Shown here: in pieces, positions 7,811 through 16,766 of the stretch
Layout: every line of letters begins with the position of its first letter
Numbering within the stretch: position 1 is the stretch's first letter
DNA from: CBDCRK01 sp965220955
GTDB lineage: Bacteria > Desulfobacterota > Binatia > Bin18 > CBDCRK01
Direction of reading: 5' to 3'
Length of the DNA: 64,000 nucleotides
Assembly (NCBI GenBank): GCA_965220955.1
Contig: CBDCRK010000013.1
Coordinates: 60,100 to 124,099 of the forward strand
Program-made: the position numbers and the translations under genes
Notes under the pieces: model-generated
Database searches by the model: none
Told to the model about the DNA's origin: nothing
Seen by the model: only the letters and a program-made list of their open reading frames with translations

Positions 7811-9849
7811 TGCTCTGCTCCTATCTCAATAATCAGTTCACCATACTCCCCAACCGTCATCATATCCCCGGTCTGAATGACGGTAGTGGAACTTAGCTCC
7901 TCAACAATCGCCGGTCCGTCTACACGGTCTGCACCCAACAACCGGTCGCGATCATAGACTGCATAATCTACCGGCTTATCAAGCCCAGGCTGATACACGG
8001 GGCGGCTCCCCTTGCGGGCCTTGCTCGTATGACCCATTCCTCCCGCTACTTTAGGCAACTGTGGTCGAGTTAGCAATCCGCTTGCCCGCAAGCGTAGGGT
8101 GACAATTTCCACGGGATCATCCATGCGATGTCCATACTGAATTTGGTGAGCTTGATTAAAATGGTCAATAATCCTGGCCATATCACTAGCAGCAAGGTTT
8201 TGTCCGTGAATAGGAAGATTGACCGTATGTTCCTGCCCCTGATAACGCAACTCCGCCGAGTGAACAAATGCCCGATCTTTGGGCTGAAACCCGTCCTGAG
8301 CCAGGGCTTCTTGGCCGCGCTGGGTAAGCTCCGAATAAATGTGGTTTATTGTTGCCACCTCCACGCTTTCCATATCAGTAACATAGGTTTGAGCAAAGTC
8401 GTGCACCACATCCACCATCAGCATGCCTAGAGCCGAGAAATTGGCAGGTCCCGGAGGTACAATGACCCTGGGGATGCCAAGTTCTCGCGCAACCCCTGCG
8501 GCAACAAACCCCCCACCTCCACCAAAAGCCAGTAGGGCAAAGTCCTTAGGGTGGAATCCGCGCTCAACCGAGATCTCTCTGATGGCCCCGGTGATTTTTG
8601 CCTCACTGATGCGCAAGACACCGGCAGCAGTCTGGTCAAGCGACAGGTCTAGTCGCTCGGCCAACTTCTGCTGAATAGCATTACGGGCCAATGATGAGTC
8701 TAGTTTCACCTCACCACCCAAGAAGTTCTGGGGATTCAGGTAACCAACAACCAGAGCCGCATCGGTGAAGGTCGGCTGTTGCCCGCCCTTACGGTAGCAC
8801 GCCGGTCCCGGCACCGCCCCTGCACTCTGCGGCCCAACCTGCAGGTGGCCTCCCTCATCAATCCAGCCAATGCTGCCACCACCAGCGCCAATGGTATTAA
8901 TGTCAATGGTAGGAATAAAAATAGGCAAGCTTTCAAAGTAGGCATCATTTTCAACCTTCATCTGCCCACCCACGATCAGGGAAGCATCCAGGCTAGTTCC
9001 ACCCATATCCAACGTTATAAGATTTGGGTAGCCAATGAGCTCGCTCAGGTAAGCAGCGCCAATAACTCCGCCAGCAGGGCCGGAAAGCACCGAATGAACC
9101 GGCTGGTCCTTGGCTGCGACTACGGTCATAGCACCGCCGCCTGAGCGGGTAAGCAAAAAGGGTCCACTAAATCCTCCGCTACGTAACTCTCCGTCTAATT
9201 CCTCAAGATAACCCCTGATCACTGGCTTGATATAGGCATCCATCACTGCCGTGCTGGTACGTTCATATTCCCGATATTCCCGGCTAAGCCGGTATGAAAG
9301 GGTAACTAAAACCCCGGGGCATTCCTGACTAAGAATCTCTGCCATGGCCAACTCATGGTCAGGATTGGCATAGCTATGGAGAAAACACACGGCAACGGAC
9401 TCAACTTTATATTCGCGGATCCGCCGTGCCACGGCGGTGGCTTGTTGACGATGGAAAGGAGTAAGAACCTGGCCTTGAAAATCATTTCTTTCCTCGACTT
9501 CAAAAACCAGATCACGCGGAACTAAAGTCTTGGGCTTACGATACTTAAAATCGTACATGGGGTCGCGAGAGGTTCTGCCGAGCTCATAAATGTCACGAAA
9601 CCCCTTAGTGGTCACAATGGCTACCCGAGCCCCGGTGCGGGTCAATAGGGCGTTTATGCCTAAGGTTGTTCCGTGAACAAAGTAGTCGATCTCACTAAGT
9701 TTGGTGTCAGCCTTCTTGAAGCCTTGTAGAACTCCACTGGCGGGATTCTGAGGGGTGGTTTCAACTTTCTCCAGCCTTAGATGGTTAGTTTTTTCGTCTA
9801 GGACAATCACATCAGTGAAAGTTCCGCCAACATCAACAGAAATGCGCAT
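7807..9849 (-). CDS. hyuA: Hydantoinase A/oxoprolinase-family subunit (HyuA)
   Basis: A 680-residue protein typical of HyuA. It begins MRISVDVGGTFTDVIVLDE, the ASKHA-type phosphate-binding loop of the N-terminal domain. Later it has HGTTLGINALLTRTGARV, SGPAGGVIGA, LDMGGTSLDASLI and FGGGGGFVAAGVARELG. This subunit binds ATP and activates the substrate, while the HyuB partner completes hydrolysis or carboxylation. It lies immediately before hyuB with a 4-base overlap, and a frameshifted second HyuA-like gene remnant lies 18 bases upstream at 9868. The strong ribosome site (AGAAGGAAGG) supports the ATG at 9849. Confidence 0.92.
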   Translation of the reverse strand: MRISVDVGGTFTDVIVLDEKTNHLRLEKVETTPQNPASGVLQGFKKADTKLSEIDYFVHGTTLGINALLTRTGARVAIVTTKGFRDIYELGRTSRDPMYDFKYRKPKTLVPRDLVFEVEERNDFQGQVLTPFHRQQATAVARRIREYKVESVAVCFLHSYANPDHELAMAEILSQECPGVLVTLSYRLSREYREYERTSTAVMDAYIKPVIRGYLEELDGELRSGGFSGPFLLTRSGGGAMTVVAAKDQPVHSVLSGPAGGVIGAAYLSELIGYPNLITLDMGGTSLDASLIVGGQMKVENDAYFESLPIFIPTIDINTIGAGGGSIGWIDEGGHLQVGPQSAGAVPGPACYRKGGQQPTFTDAALVVGYLNPQNFLGGEVKLDSSLARNAIQQKLAERLDLSLDQTAAGVLRISEAKITGAIREISVERGFHPKDFALLAFGGGGGFVAAGVARELGIPRVIVPPGPANFSALGMLMVDVVHDFAQTYVTDMESVEVATINHIYSELTQRGQEALAQDGFQPKDRAFVHSAELRYQGQEHTVNLPIHGQNLAASDMARIIDHFNQAHQIQYGHRMDDPVEIVTLRLRASGLLTRPQLPKVAGGMGHTSKARKGSRPVYQPGLDKPVDYAVYDRDRLLGADRVDGPAIVEELSSTTVIQTGDMMTVGEYGELIIEIGAEQ

Positions 9850-9867
9850 GTCTTTTTACCTTCCTTC

Positions 9868-10367
9868 TCACTGGGCAGCGTTGGCAGGCGTCAATTTAAG
9901 GGATCCGGCCGCCTTGACTTTAATGCGCACCGCGTTGCCGGGCAAGTAGGCCAGGGGGATCTCCTCCAGGTCGATAATCTCAATGTCCTCGGGGTCAGCG
10001 CCTGCGGCACAGGCTCGCTGGTGAGCAAGATGTTTAGCTTCTTCCAAAGCCTGGGTGCGATCCATAGTTTCCAGAGAAAAGACGCGGTCAATGGTGCCAC
10101 TAACCTGGGCAATAGCTACGCCAATAGCATTGGCGACTTCGTAATGCGCAGGACGAATGATTTGCGAAGCCCCCTGCAGATGCTCAGGGAAAAGAAGGCT
10201 GCCGCCTCCTACGGCTACTACGGGAACTGGAGAGATGATAACTTTACGCAATCAATATTGTCTTCCAGGCACTGACTGATATAAGCCAGCCCTTGTTCGA
10301 CCAAGGTCGCGGGGAGGGACTGAACCTGCCCAGGGTCACCCAGCCGCGCACGGCCCGTGGTTAGTGA
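9868..10367 (-). pseudogene. Frameshifted C-terminal remnant of a second, short HyuA-like protein
   Basis: Two reading frames join into one HyuA-like C-terminus. Codons from 10367 read GRARLGDPGQVQSLPATL and then GLAYISQCLEDNID. After a single-base-type shift near 10245 the frame continues PVPVVAVGGGSLLFPEHL, with HYEVANAIGVAIAQVSG, AGADPEDIEIIDLEEIP and the end at 9868. The VxVGGGS and VANAIG motifs are those of the compact HyuA-like family that lacks the long C-terminal domain. No start codon or ATP-binding N-terminal domain remains upstream (in-frame TAA at 10368-10370). An internal TTG would give a 127-residue product, but the missing domain makes function unlikely. Confidence 0.75.
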
Positions 10368-10447
10368 TTACCTAGGAAAAATTTGCACCCACGAGCTTAT
10401 AGATATCGCCAATCCGCAACTACCTCGTCGCGCCGGGCTCTTACCCT

Positions 10448-11611
10448 TCACACCACCCCGGCGCGGCGCAGATCGAGGATTTCTTCAGCCCCAAAGCCCA
10501 GCTCGGTTAATACCTCTTCCGCATGCTCGCCCTTCTCTGGCGTGGGACTCCTCACTCCGCCAGGGGTACGGCTTAGGGTTACAGGTGTGCCCAGAACCTC
10601 AATAGGACCGAGTTGGGGATGGCGAACCTCTTGGGCAAGACCCAGGTGCTGGACCTGCTCGTTGGCAAAGACCTGATCAATAGTCAAAATAGGTCCGCAG
10701 GGGATACCGGCGGCATTGAGAGCCTCAATCCATTCTTGCACACCTTTAGTTTGCAATTTTTCCTCTAGCACAACCGTCAGCTCATCCCGATTTCGCGAAC
10801 GTTTGCCCGGCGTAGCAAAACGGGGGTCGGCAAAGATCTCCTCGGCGTCCAGGGCTGGGCACAGGCGCTTCCACATGTGCTGTCCGCTGGCCGCAATGTT
10901 GAGATAGCCGTCTTTGACCTTAAAGGTCCCGGTAGGAATTCCCGTGGGATGATTGTTTCCGGCCTGAGGCGGGACCTCTTTACCAATAAGCCAGCGGGCG
11001 GCCTGAAAGTCGAGCATAGATACCATAGCTTCTAAAAGCGAAGTGTGCACCCATTGGCCCTCGCCTGAGTGCTCGCGCTCGATTAGGGCCGCAAGGATGC
11101 CCTGAGCAGCCAAAAGCCCAGCACTTAAGTCCGCTACAGGAATTCCTACCCGTAAAGGGCCACCTCCAGAATGGCCAGTAATGCTCATAAGCCCCCCCAG
11201 GCCCTGGGCAATCTGGTCATACCCCGGCCGGTCTTTGTACGGTCCTGTCTGGCCAAAGCCCGAAATGCTGGCATAGATGAGCCTGGGATTAAGAGGTTTC
11301 AAGTCTGGATAGTCAATACCCAGCCGCCGCTTGACATCCGGACGGTAGTTCTCCACCAGAACGTCGGCCCCAGTAATAAGCTTCTTTAGAATGTCCTTTC
11401 CGCGCTCGTCTTTTAGGTTGAGGGTTAAGCTGCGTTTATTTCGGTGCAGGTTCTGAAAATCAAAGTTGTGCCGGCTGACTCCTTCTTCGTCATCGAGCTG
11501 CTCAACTTTAATAACCTGTGCGCCCATATCGGCAAGTTGGCGAACACAGGTAGGGCCAGAGCGTGCACGGGTGAGGTCAATCACTCTGATGTGGGCAAGG
11601 GGCATAGCCAT
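10448..11611 (-). CDS. CaiB/BaiF CoA-transferase family III, His in place of the catalytic Asp
   Basis: A 387-residue protein from the ATG at 11611, placed six bases after AAGGAGGA. It shows IRVIDLTRARSGPTCVRQLA, MGAQVIKVEQ, RNKRSLTLNLKDERG, VLVENYRPDV and PLNPRLIYASISGFGQTGPY, all classical for the family. The segment that carries the nucleophilic Asp in formyl-CoA transferase reads GQWVHTSLLEA, so His takes that position. This variant recurs in a subfamily of annotated members, so it is a type rather than an error. Its substrate cannot be told. It sits just upstream of the HyuA-like remnant and hyuAB on the same strand and may belong to the same degradative unit. Confidence 0.9.
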   Translation of the reverse strand: MAMPLAHIRVIDLTRARSGPTCVRQLADMGAQVIKVEQLDDEEGVSRHNFDFQNLHRNKRSLTLNLKDERGKDILKKLITGADVLVENYRPDVKRRLGIDYPDLKPLNPRLIYASISGFGQTGPYKDRPGYDQIAQGLGGLMSITGHSGGGPLRVGIPVADLSAGLLAAQGILAALIEREHSGEGQWVHTSLLEAMVSMLDFQAARWLIGKEVPPQAGNNHPTGIPTGTFKVKDGYLNIAASGQHMWKRLCPALDAEEIFADPRFATPGKRSRNRDELTVVLEEKLQTKGVQEWIEALNAAGIPCGPILTIDQVFANEQVQHLGLAQEVRHPQLGPIEVLGTPVTLSRTPGGVRSPTPEKGEHAEEVLTELGFGAEEILDLRRAGVV

Positions 11612-11736
11612 TAGCAATCCTCCTTATTAGTTTCGTCCGGGCGGCGTACCGCTTCAAGCAGTGCCCTAGTGTACCAGGAACAAAAACACTTGCCAAAACT
11701 GGCGGGCGGCGCACCGCTCAGAGCGGTGAAATGATT

Positions 11737-11793
11737 CCCGGTAATGGCCGGGCTACCCGGTAATGGCCGGGCTACCCGGTAATGGTCGGGCTA
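11737..11793. repeat. Three tandem 19-bp units upstream of the hydroxylase gene
   Basis: The unit CCCGGTAATGGCCGGGCTA occurs at 11737-11755 and 11756-11774, and once more at 11775-11793 with C to T in GGTCGGG. CCCGGTAATGGCCGGG is itself an imperfect palindrome. A related 15-base string (GGGCGGCGtACCGCT) occurs nearby at 11640 and 11704. The array lies in the divergent region between a CoA-transferase and the flavin hydroxylase, so a regulatory role is possible but unproven. Confidence 0.7.
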
Positions 11794-11871
11794 ATGGTTG
11801 CCAATTGTCCTGAAGCGGAGTAGAACAATCCAGGGTTTGGAGCCTCGATTCTAGCAAGAAAGGATCAAGCT

Positions 11872-13326
11872 ATGGCTGTGCGAACCGTTGAGCAGTACAA
11901 AGAGAGTCTAAAAGATGACCGAACCATTTACTTTCGTGGCCAGAAGCTCACAGAGCCAACCGAACACCCGCTGCTCAAGCTCGCCACTGAGCACGAAGCC
12001 ACTGATTACCGCCTTATGAATAATCCCGATTTTAGGGACTTGGCAGTCGTACGCCACCCGGAAACCAGAGAGGAAATGAGTCGTTATTTCCTTATGCCCC
12101 GCTCGGCTGAAGACCTCCGCCAACGTAGCGAGCTCGTTGAAACCGCTTGCCGGGAAGGCGGGGCGCTTGTAGTTCTGGCCAAGGTGGTAGGAAGCGACGG
12201 TCTCTTTGGTCTTCTGCGTACCAGCAAAAGGATGGATGAAGTCTTGGGAACCGACTACCATCGTCGGGTCAAAGAATTTTATGATTACTGCTGGAAACAG
12301 GATCTGAGCTTTGCCCTAGCACAAACCGATGTCAAAGGGGATCGTAGCCTGCGTCCCTCAGAACAGGAAAACCCTGACCTGTACCTTCGTATAGTTGAGG
12401 AACGGCCCGATGGCATAGTGGTACGCGGGGCCAAGGTTCATACTTCCAACACTACCCATACTAATGAGATGATTGTACTGCCCACCCGGGCCATGGGCGA
12501 AGACGATAAACCCTATGCAGTGTCTTTTGCTATCCCGCTGGCAACCAAAGGGCTTAAGCTCTTTATGAGCAGCTATGGCAGCTATACCGAGCGCAATCCC
12601 TTTGACCATCCCGTTAGCTCTGGACAAAAGATGACCGAGACACTGACAATCTTTGATGATGTGTTTGTCCCCAACGAGCGGATCTTTCTCCAAGGCGAAT
12701 GGCAGTTCGCCGGGGCTATAGCCCTTTCCTTTGTTGAATATCATCGCCTCACAGCCATTTCCTACAAGTTACCTTTCCTCGACCTGCTCGTTGGTGCAGG
12801 CCGGCTTGCTGCCGAATACAACGGGATTGAAAAGGCCGCCCATGTGCGAGAAAAGCTCTTCTGGCTGGCAAGCTATGCCGAAACGGTTCGCTCACTTACT
12901 CATATGGCTTGCCTTGAAGCTGTGCCCTCAGGGTTGGGCATGGTTATTCCCAAGCCAACTGCTGTCAACATTGCTAAGCACTACTTTGCTTCTCATTTTC
13001 ACGAAGCTCTCTCTCATGTGCAGGACCTCGCTGGTGGTATTCTTGTAACCGCCCCAGGGTACGAGGACATCCAAAGTGAGGAGACTGGCCCACTCATTGA
13101 GCAATTCTTTAGAGGAAAGAAAGGAACCTCAGGCATTGAGCGGCTGCAGGCAATGAATCTTATCCAAGATATTACCGCCTCGGACTACGGTGGCTATCAG
13201 GCAGTTCTGGCGCTCCATGCCGAGGGGTCAATGGAAGCAGAGAAACTCCAGCTTTATCGTGAGTATGACTGGCAAAAGGCCATGACTTATGCCAAGAAGA
13301 TGGCGAGAATGGAGAAAAAAGGATAA
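11872..13326 (+). CDS. 4-hydroxyphenylacetate 3-hydroxylase (HpaB)-family flavoprotein
   Basis: A 484-residue protein of the HpaB/PvcC/4-hydroxybutyryl-CoA dehydratase family. It begins RTVEQYKESLKDDRTIYFRG, the usual N-terminus, and has AQTDVKGDRSL, GAKVHTSNTTHTNEMIVLP and FDDVFVPNERIF, the acyl-CoA-dehydrogenase-like FAD regions, and VEYHRLTAISYKLPF. The two cysteines of the CxxxC cluster motif of 4-hydroxybutyryl-CoA dehydratase are absent (the region reads EMSRYFLMP), so a [4Fe-4S] dehydratase is unlikely. A reduced-flavin-dependent aromatic hydroxylase is more likely. No HpaC-type flavin reductase is adjacent, so reductant must come from elsewhere. The start has a weak ribosome site (AAGGAT). 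Confidence 0.88.
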   Translation: MAVRTVEQYKESLKDDRTIYFRGQKLTEPTEHPLLKLATEHEATDYRLMNNPDFRDLAVVRHPETREEMSRYFLMPRSAEDLRQRSELVETACREGGALVVLAKVVGSDGLFGLLRTSKRMDEVLGTDYHRRVKEFYDYCWKQDLSFALAQTDVKGDRSLRPSEQENPDLYLRIVEERPDGIVVRGAKVHTSNTTHTNEMIVLPTRAMGEDDKPYAVSFAIPLATKGLKLFMSSYGSYTERNPFDHPVSSGQKMTETLTIFDDVFVPNERIFLQGEWQFAGAIALSFVEYHRLTAISYKLPFLDLLVGAGRLAAEYNGIEKAAHVREKLFWLASYAETVRSLTHMACLEAVPSGLGMVIPKPTAVNIAKHYFASHFHEALSHVQDLAGGILVTAPGYEDIQSEETGPLIEQFFRGKKGTSGIERLQAMNLIQDITASDYGGYQAVLALHAEGSMEAEKLQLYREYDWQKAMTYAKKMARMEKKG

Positions 13327-13617
13327 ACACATTTCACCAAGAATGAACCTTTGTCACTTACTTCTTTAGGCACCCCTGATAGTGCGGTCAGGATTGAATC
13401 TGATCACTTCAGTGCTGACCGGGACTGTCACCTGCAAGGCTATCTGTGCCTCCTTTGCAATGTCCACTATAAAGTATAAAACAAACACTGTTATGTCAAA
13501 TATTTTCAGGAGGAAGAAGTCAGCTTAGAACATATTTTCAAATCTTTACCCCTACCCTAGACAAAGCTTGGTCCTCTGGTGCATATTGGGGTAATATAGC
13601 AATTGAAATAGACTTTT

Positions 13618-14903
13618 ATGGCTCTCGATTCTGATATCGCCGTGGCTGTTCAGCCCAAAGGCTGGCCGCAGCGATTCACAGTGGTTCTTTTCTTCTTCAC
13701 CTGTACCCTGATCCTATATATTGACCGTGTGAACGTCTCGGTGGTGGGTCCTGTTCTATGGTAGAGTTCGGTTGGGACCCTGCGGTCATGGGCACCATCC
13801 TCTCGGCCTTTTTTATCGGCTATCTACTCACTCAGCTTCCGGGAGGCTGGCTTGCCGACCGCTTTGGTGGCAAAGGAGTCTTAGGTTTTGCCGTGATTTG
13901 GTGGTCGCTGGTAACTTTTGTTACACCCTTTGCCCGCACAGTCCCACTCATGATGGCAGCCAGGATAGGATTAGGGATTGGGGAAGGGGTTACTCCGCCA
14001 GCACTTCACAGTATGACCGCTCGCTGGATTCCACCCCACGAACGTTCCCGCGTAGTTGCTTTTGATGTTACCGGGGTCTACCTAGGCCTCATGATTGCCT
14101 TTCCTCTTTCTGTGTGGATGGTGACCCACTGGGGCTGGCCCTGGGTCTTCTATAGCTTCGGCCTGTTAGGGCTGCTATGGGCATTTTTGTGGTATTTTCT
14201 GGTAACCAGCCGGCCTGAGGAACACCCCAGCGTCTCCCCTGGTGAGCTTGCCTATATCCAGCAGGGTTCCCCCGCAGCTGACCCGGTGGAGACAGTCCCT
14301 TGGCGACTTTTCTTTTTGTCTAGCGCTTTTTGGGCTTTGGTTGTTGGCCAGTTCTGCACTTTATGGACCTGGTATATGTTTCTCACCTGGTTGCCCATTT
14401 ACCTGGTAACTGTGCAAGGATTTTCCCTAGAGGAAATGGGTGTTTACGCCATGATTCCCTATCTGGTTATGCTGATTACGGCTAACGGGGCGGGTTGGAC
14501 AGCCGACAGCCTGATTCGCCGCGGTGTTAGTATTACGCTTGTGCGTAAGTGGTTTCAGGGCTTGTGCTTTGCGGGATCAGCCGGGTGTTTGCTGCTACTG
14601 TCTGCTACGGCTTCACCGTGGCTAGCCCTGTTATACATTACTTTAGGATTGGCAGCTATAGCCATGTCGGCAGCAGGGTTTTTGGTGAATCATTTAGATA
14701 TTGGGCCACGCTATGCGGGGATTTTGATGGGAATTACAAATACAGCTGGCACTATTCCGGGCATTCTTGCTCCGGTAGCTACTGGGTTTATTATCAAATT
14801 TACAGGCAGCTGGGACTTAGTGTTTTATATTGCGGCGGGCATCTCGGGAATTAGTGCCCTCATCTGGCTCCTTTTTGCCACGGGCGAGTGTGTTTTCGAG
14901 TGA
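13618..14903 (+). pseudogene. MFS transporter (anion/cation symporter type) split by a single-base frameshift
   Basis: The ATG at 13618 opens 48 codons ending ILYIDRVNVSVVGPVLW and a TAG at 13762-13764. A second frame, from 13758, continues exactly where the family requires: EFGWDPAVMGTILSAFFIGY and LPGGWLADRFGGKGVLGF. Together they give about 428 residues and 12 membrane segments, the normal size for hexuronate/phthalate-type symporters (ACS family). One missing base in CTATGGTAGAG would explain the break. The second part alone (381 residues from 13758) lacks helix 1 and would not insert normally. It could be a true pseudogene, a phase-variable site or a sequencing error. It would import an organic acid, possibly the substrate of the upstream hydroxylase. 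Confidence 0.8.
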
Positions 14904-15194
14904 TTGGAACTAAGGCAGCCAAAGAGCCGAGGCGGCCAAGATAGTGAATTATTTTATGAATTGCCCGTCCAACTTAAGCATAAGGAAGGTGAAGCAGGAG
15001 AATGAAGGGCAAAAAGACACTGCAGCAGAAAGGTGTTTCGCGAACCATATCACTTCTAGCGGCCAAGCGGAAACAGTCCATCCGTCCGTTTAAGCGGGAG
15101 GTGACACACAGAGCTACCCCTATGAGCGGAGGAGCCAAAGGGACTGAGGAGTCCAAGCCCCTCTACACCCCCCGCACAGATAGGAGGAAACAAA

Positions 15195-15485
15195 GTGCAG
15201 ACATTGCCTCAGCCCACTTTTGTCCCTTGCATCCTTACCGGCCCGGATGGGAGTACCCGCAGTGGCTGGGAGATGTGGCTTGGGAATCACTGCTTTGGCC
15301 GAGCAGATAGTAAAAAGCTTCTATTGGAAAGCTATAGCCGGTTGCAGAGCCCGCCCAGCTCTTTTCATTGGCGTGAGGTCCGGCGACAGCGTCGCCCCAT
15401 GTCAGCAAAAACGCGGGAACCGGAAGAGCCGGGAGGCTGGAGGGACAGAACGGAGGGAGCGGCCTGGAGTAAGGAAGAACTGTAA
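15195..15485 (+). CDS. Small protein of unknown function with a strong ribosome site
   Basis: A 96-residue frame begins with GTG seven bases after a perfect AGGAGG. The product starts QTLPQPTFVPCILTGPDGS, is rich in Arg, Ser, Trp and Glu, and has no membrane segment. I do not recognise a family. An overlapping frame in another phase (15002-15310, 102 residues) is weaker. The GC-rich, low-complexity ending (EPEEPGGWRDRTEGA) could also be non-coding. It lies between the broken transporter and convergent rsmH. Confidence 0.3.
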   Translation: MQTLPQPTFVPCILTGPDGSTRSGWEMWLGNHCFGRADSKKLLLESYSRLQSPPSSFHWREVRRQRRPMSAKTREPEEPGGWRDRTEGAAWSKEEL

Positions 15486-15521
15486 GGAAAAGAAAACTTG
15501 GTAATAAAGCATAAACCACTA

Positions 15522-16490
15522 TTAGACCTCGTTCAAACGTTCTACTGCACGCAGGTGGGCACTGCGTGCCCGGGGATTAGCGGCAACCTCCTGCGGCTGG
15601 GGACGTAAGGGTTTAGGAGTAAGAAGACGCACTTTGGGAAACCACCCACATACGCAGACCGGGAGGTGAGGAGGACATAGGCACGAAGCAGCCCAACGAC
15701 GAAAAGCCTCTTTCACCAGGCGATCCTCAAGAGAGTGATAGCTCAGAACAACCATTCGGCCTCCAGAGCTGAGAAGCTGGTATCCTTTAGCCAAAAAGCT
15801 TTGCAGATGCTCTAACTCTTGGTTCACCGCAATGCGCAACGCCTGGAAGGTGCGGGTTGCAGGATGGACTTCTCCTCTCACCTTCTTTCCCCGCAGCGCC
15901 CGGTCAACAGCCGCTACTACATCTTGAGTTGTCGGCAGAAGTGTACGGGAACGCGCCATTACCAAGGTGCGGGCAATGCGGGTAGCCCGTTCTTCCTCTC
16001 CCAACTCCCGCAAAATACGGATTAACTCAGCCTCGCTGGCTTCATTGACCAAATCAAGTGCACGTAGTCCCTGCCTGCGGTCCATGCGCATGTCTAGCGG
16101 CCCCGGGAGGCGAAAGCTAAACCCTCGTTCTCCCTTGCCCAGCTGCAACGAGGATACACCCAAATCAAGTAGCACACCGTTGACTGTCTTCCAGCCCAGA
16201 TTTTCAAGAACGCGCGGGGCAGCAACAAAATTCTCGCGTACGGCAATAAATTGCTCGCCAAAGCAGGCAAGGTTGCAGCGCGCCCGCTCTAATGCCTCTG
16301 CGTCCCAGTCGAGCCCGACAAGCCGCCCATCTGGGCCGCTTGCCTCCAGTAAAAAGCGAGCGTGTCCCCCCTCGCCTACAGTACCATCAAAAAAACGCAT
16401 TCCTGGGGCAGGACGTAAAAGCGCCACCACTTCCTGGGACATAACCGGAATATGGCTGGATGGGGGAGAATGTTCCAAGATGCTACCCAT
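15522..16490 (-). CDS. rsmH: 16S rRNA (cytosine-1402-N4)-methyltransferase RsmH
   Basis: A 322-residue protein of normal RsmH length. It opens HIPVMSQEVVALLRPAPG and has the SAM-binding loop FFDGTVGEGGHARFLLE, GVLLDLGVSSLQL, RMDRRQG, the HPATRTFQALRIAVNQEL block and VLSYHSLEDRLVKEAFRRW near the end. It methylates the N4 of C1402 in the decoding centre of 16S rRNA using SAM. A cluster of Cys near the C-terminus (CLCPPHLPVCVCG) is typical. The gene usually sits in the division and cell wall cluster next to mraZ and ftsL, but here it stands alone among catabolic genes. Confidence 0.97.
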   Translation of the reverse strand: MGSILEHSPPSSHIPVMSQEVVALLRPAPGMRFFDGTVGEGGHARFLLEASGPDGRLVGLDWDAEALERARCNLACFGEQFIAVRENFVAAPRVLENLGWKTVNGVLLDLGVSSLQLGKGERGFSFRLPGPLDMRMDRRQGLRALDLVNEASEAELIRILRELGEEERATRIARTLVMARSRTLLPTTQDVVAAVDRALRGKKVRGEVHPATRTFQALRIAVNQELEHLQSFLAKGYQLLSSGGRMVVLSYHSLEDRLVKEAFRRWAASCLCPPHLPVCVCGWFPKVRLLTPKPLRPQPQEVAANPRARSAHLRAVERLNEV

Positions 16491-16766
16491 ACCTTTCAGC
16501 CGTCAGTGGTCAGCCCTGGGCTTACCGGTGAAGAGTGATGAGTTGAAGAGCTAAAAGTTCCCAAATTCTTAACTCTTAATTCTTAACTTTCCCTGTGCTG
16601 ACAGCTAATAGCTGAACGCTTAGATAGCATGGACCTTCCTTGCTGTCATCTTTCCCTGTTGGCATGGGGGTCTAGGGTGAGGATTGACCACACTATGGGT
16701 TTAGGGCTATGAAGAAGACCACAGCCACCAGACCTGAGGCAAAAAGAAAAAAAGGAGGAATAGCCT
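16491..16766. other. Intergenic region between rsmH and the dehydrogenase operon
   Basis: No gene is seen. The stretch holds short, low-complexity AT-rich repeats around 16560-16590 (TTCTTAACTCTTAATTCTTA) and small inverted repeats such as AGCTAATAGCT near 16606. It must contain the promoters of the divergent rsmH and E1-alpha genes, but no convincing -35/-10 pair stands out. Confidence 0.5.

Noticed and set aside
6029..9849. Acetone carboxylase
   Set aside because: No gamma subunit gene is present and the two-subunit HyuAB form fits better; the substrate remains open.
11872..13326. 4-hydroxybutyryl-CoA dehydratase
   Set aside because: The cluster-binding cysteines (CxxxC) are absent, so the flavin hydroxylase assignment is preferred.
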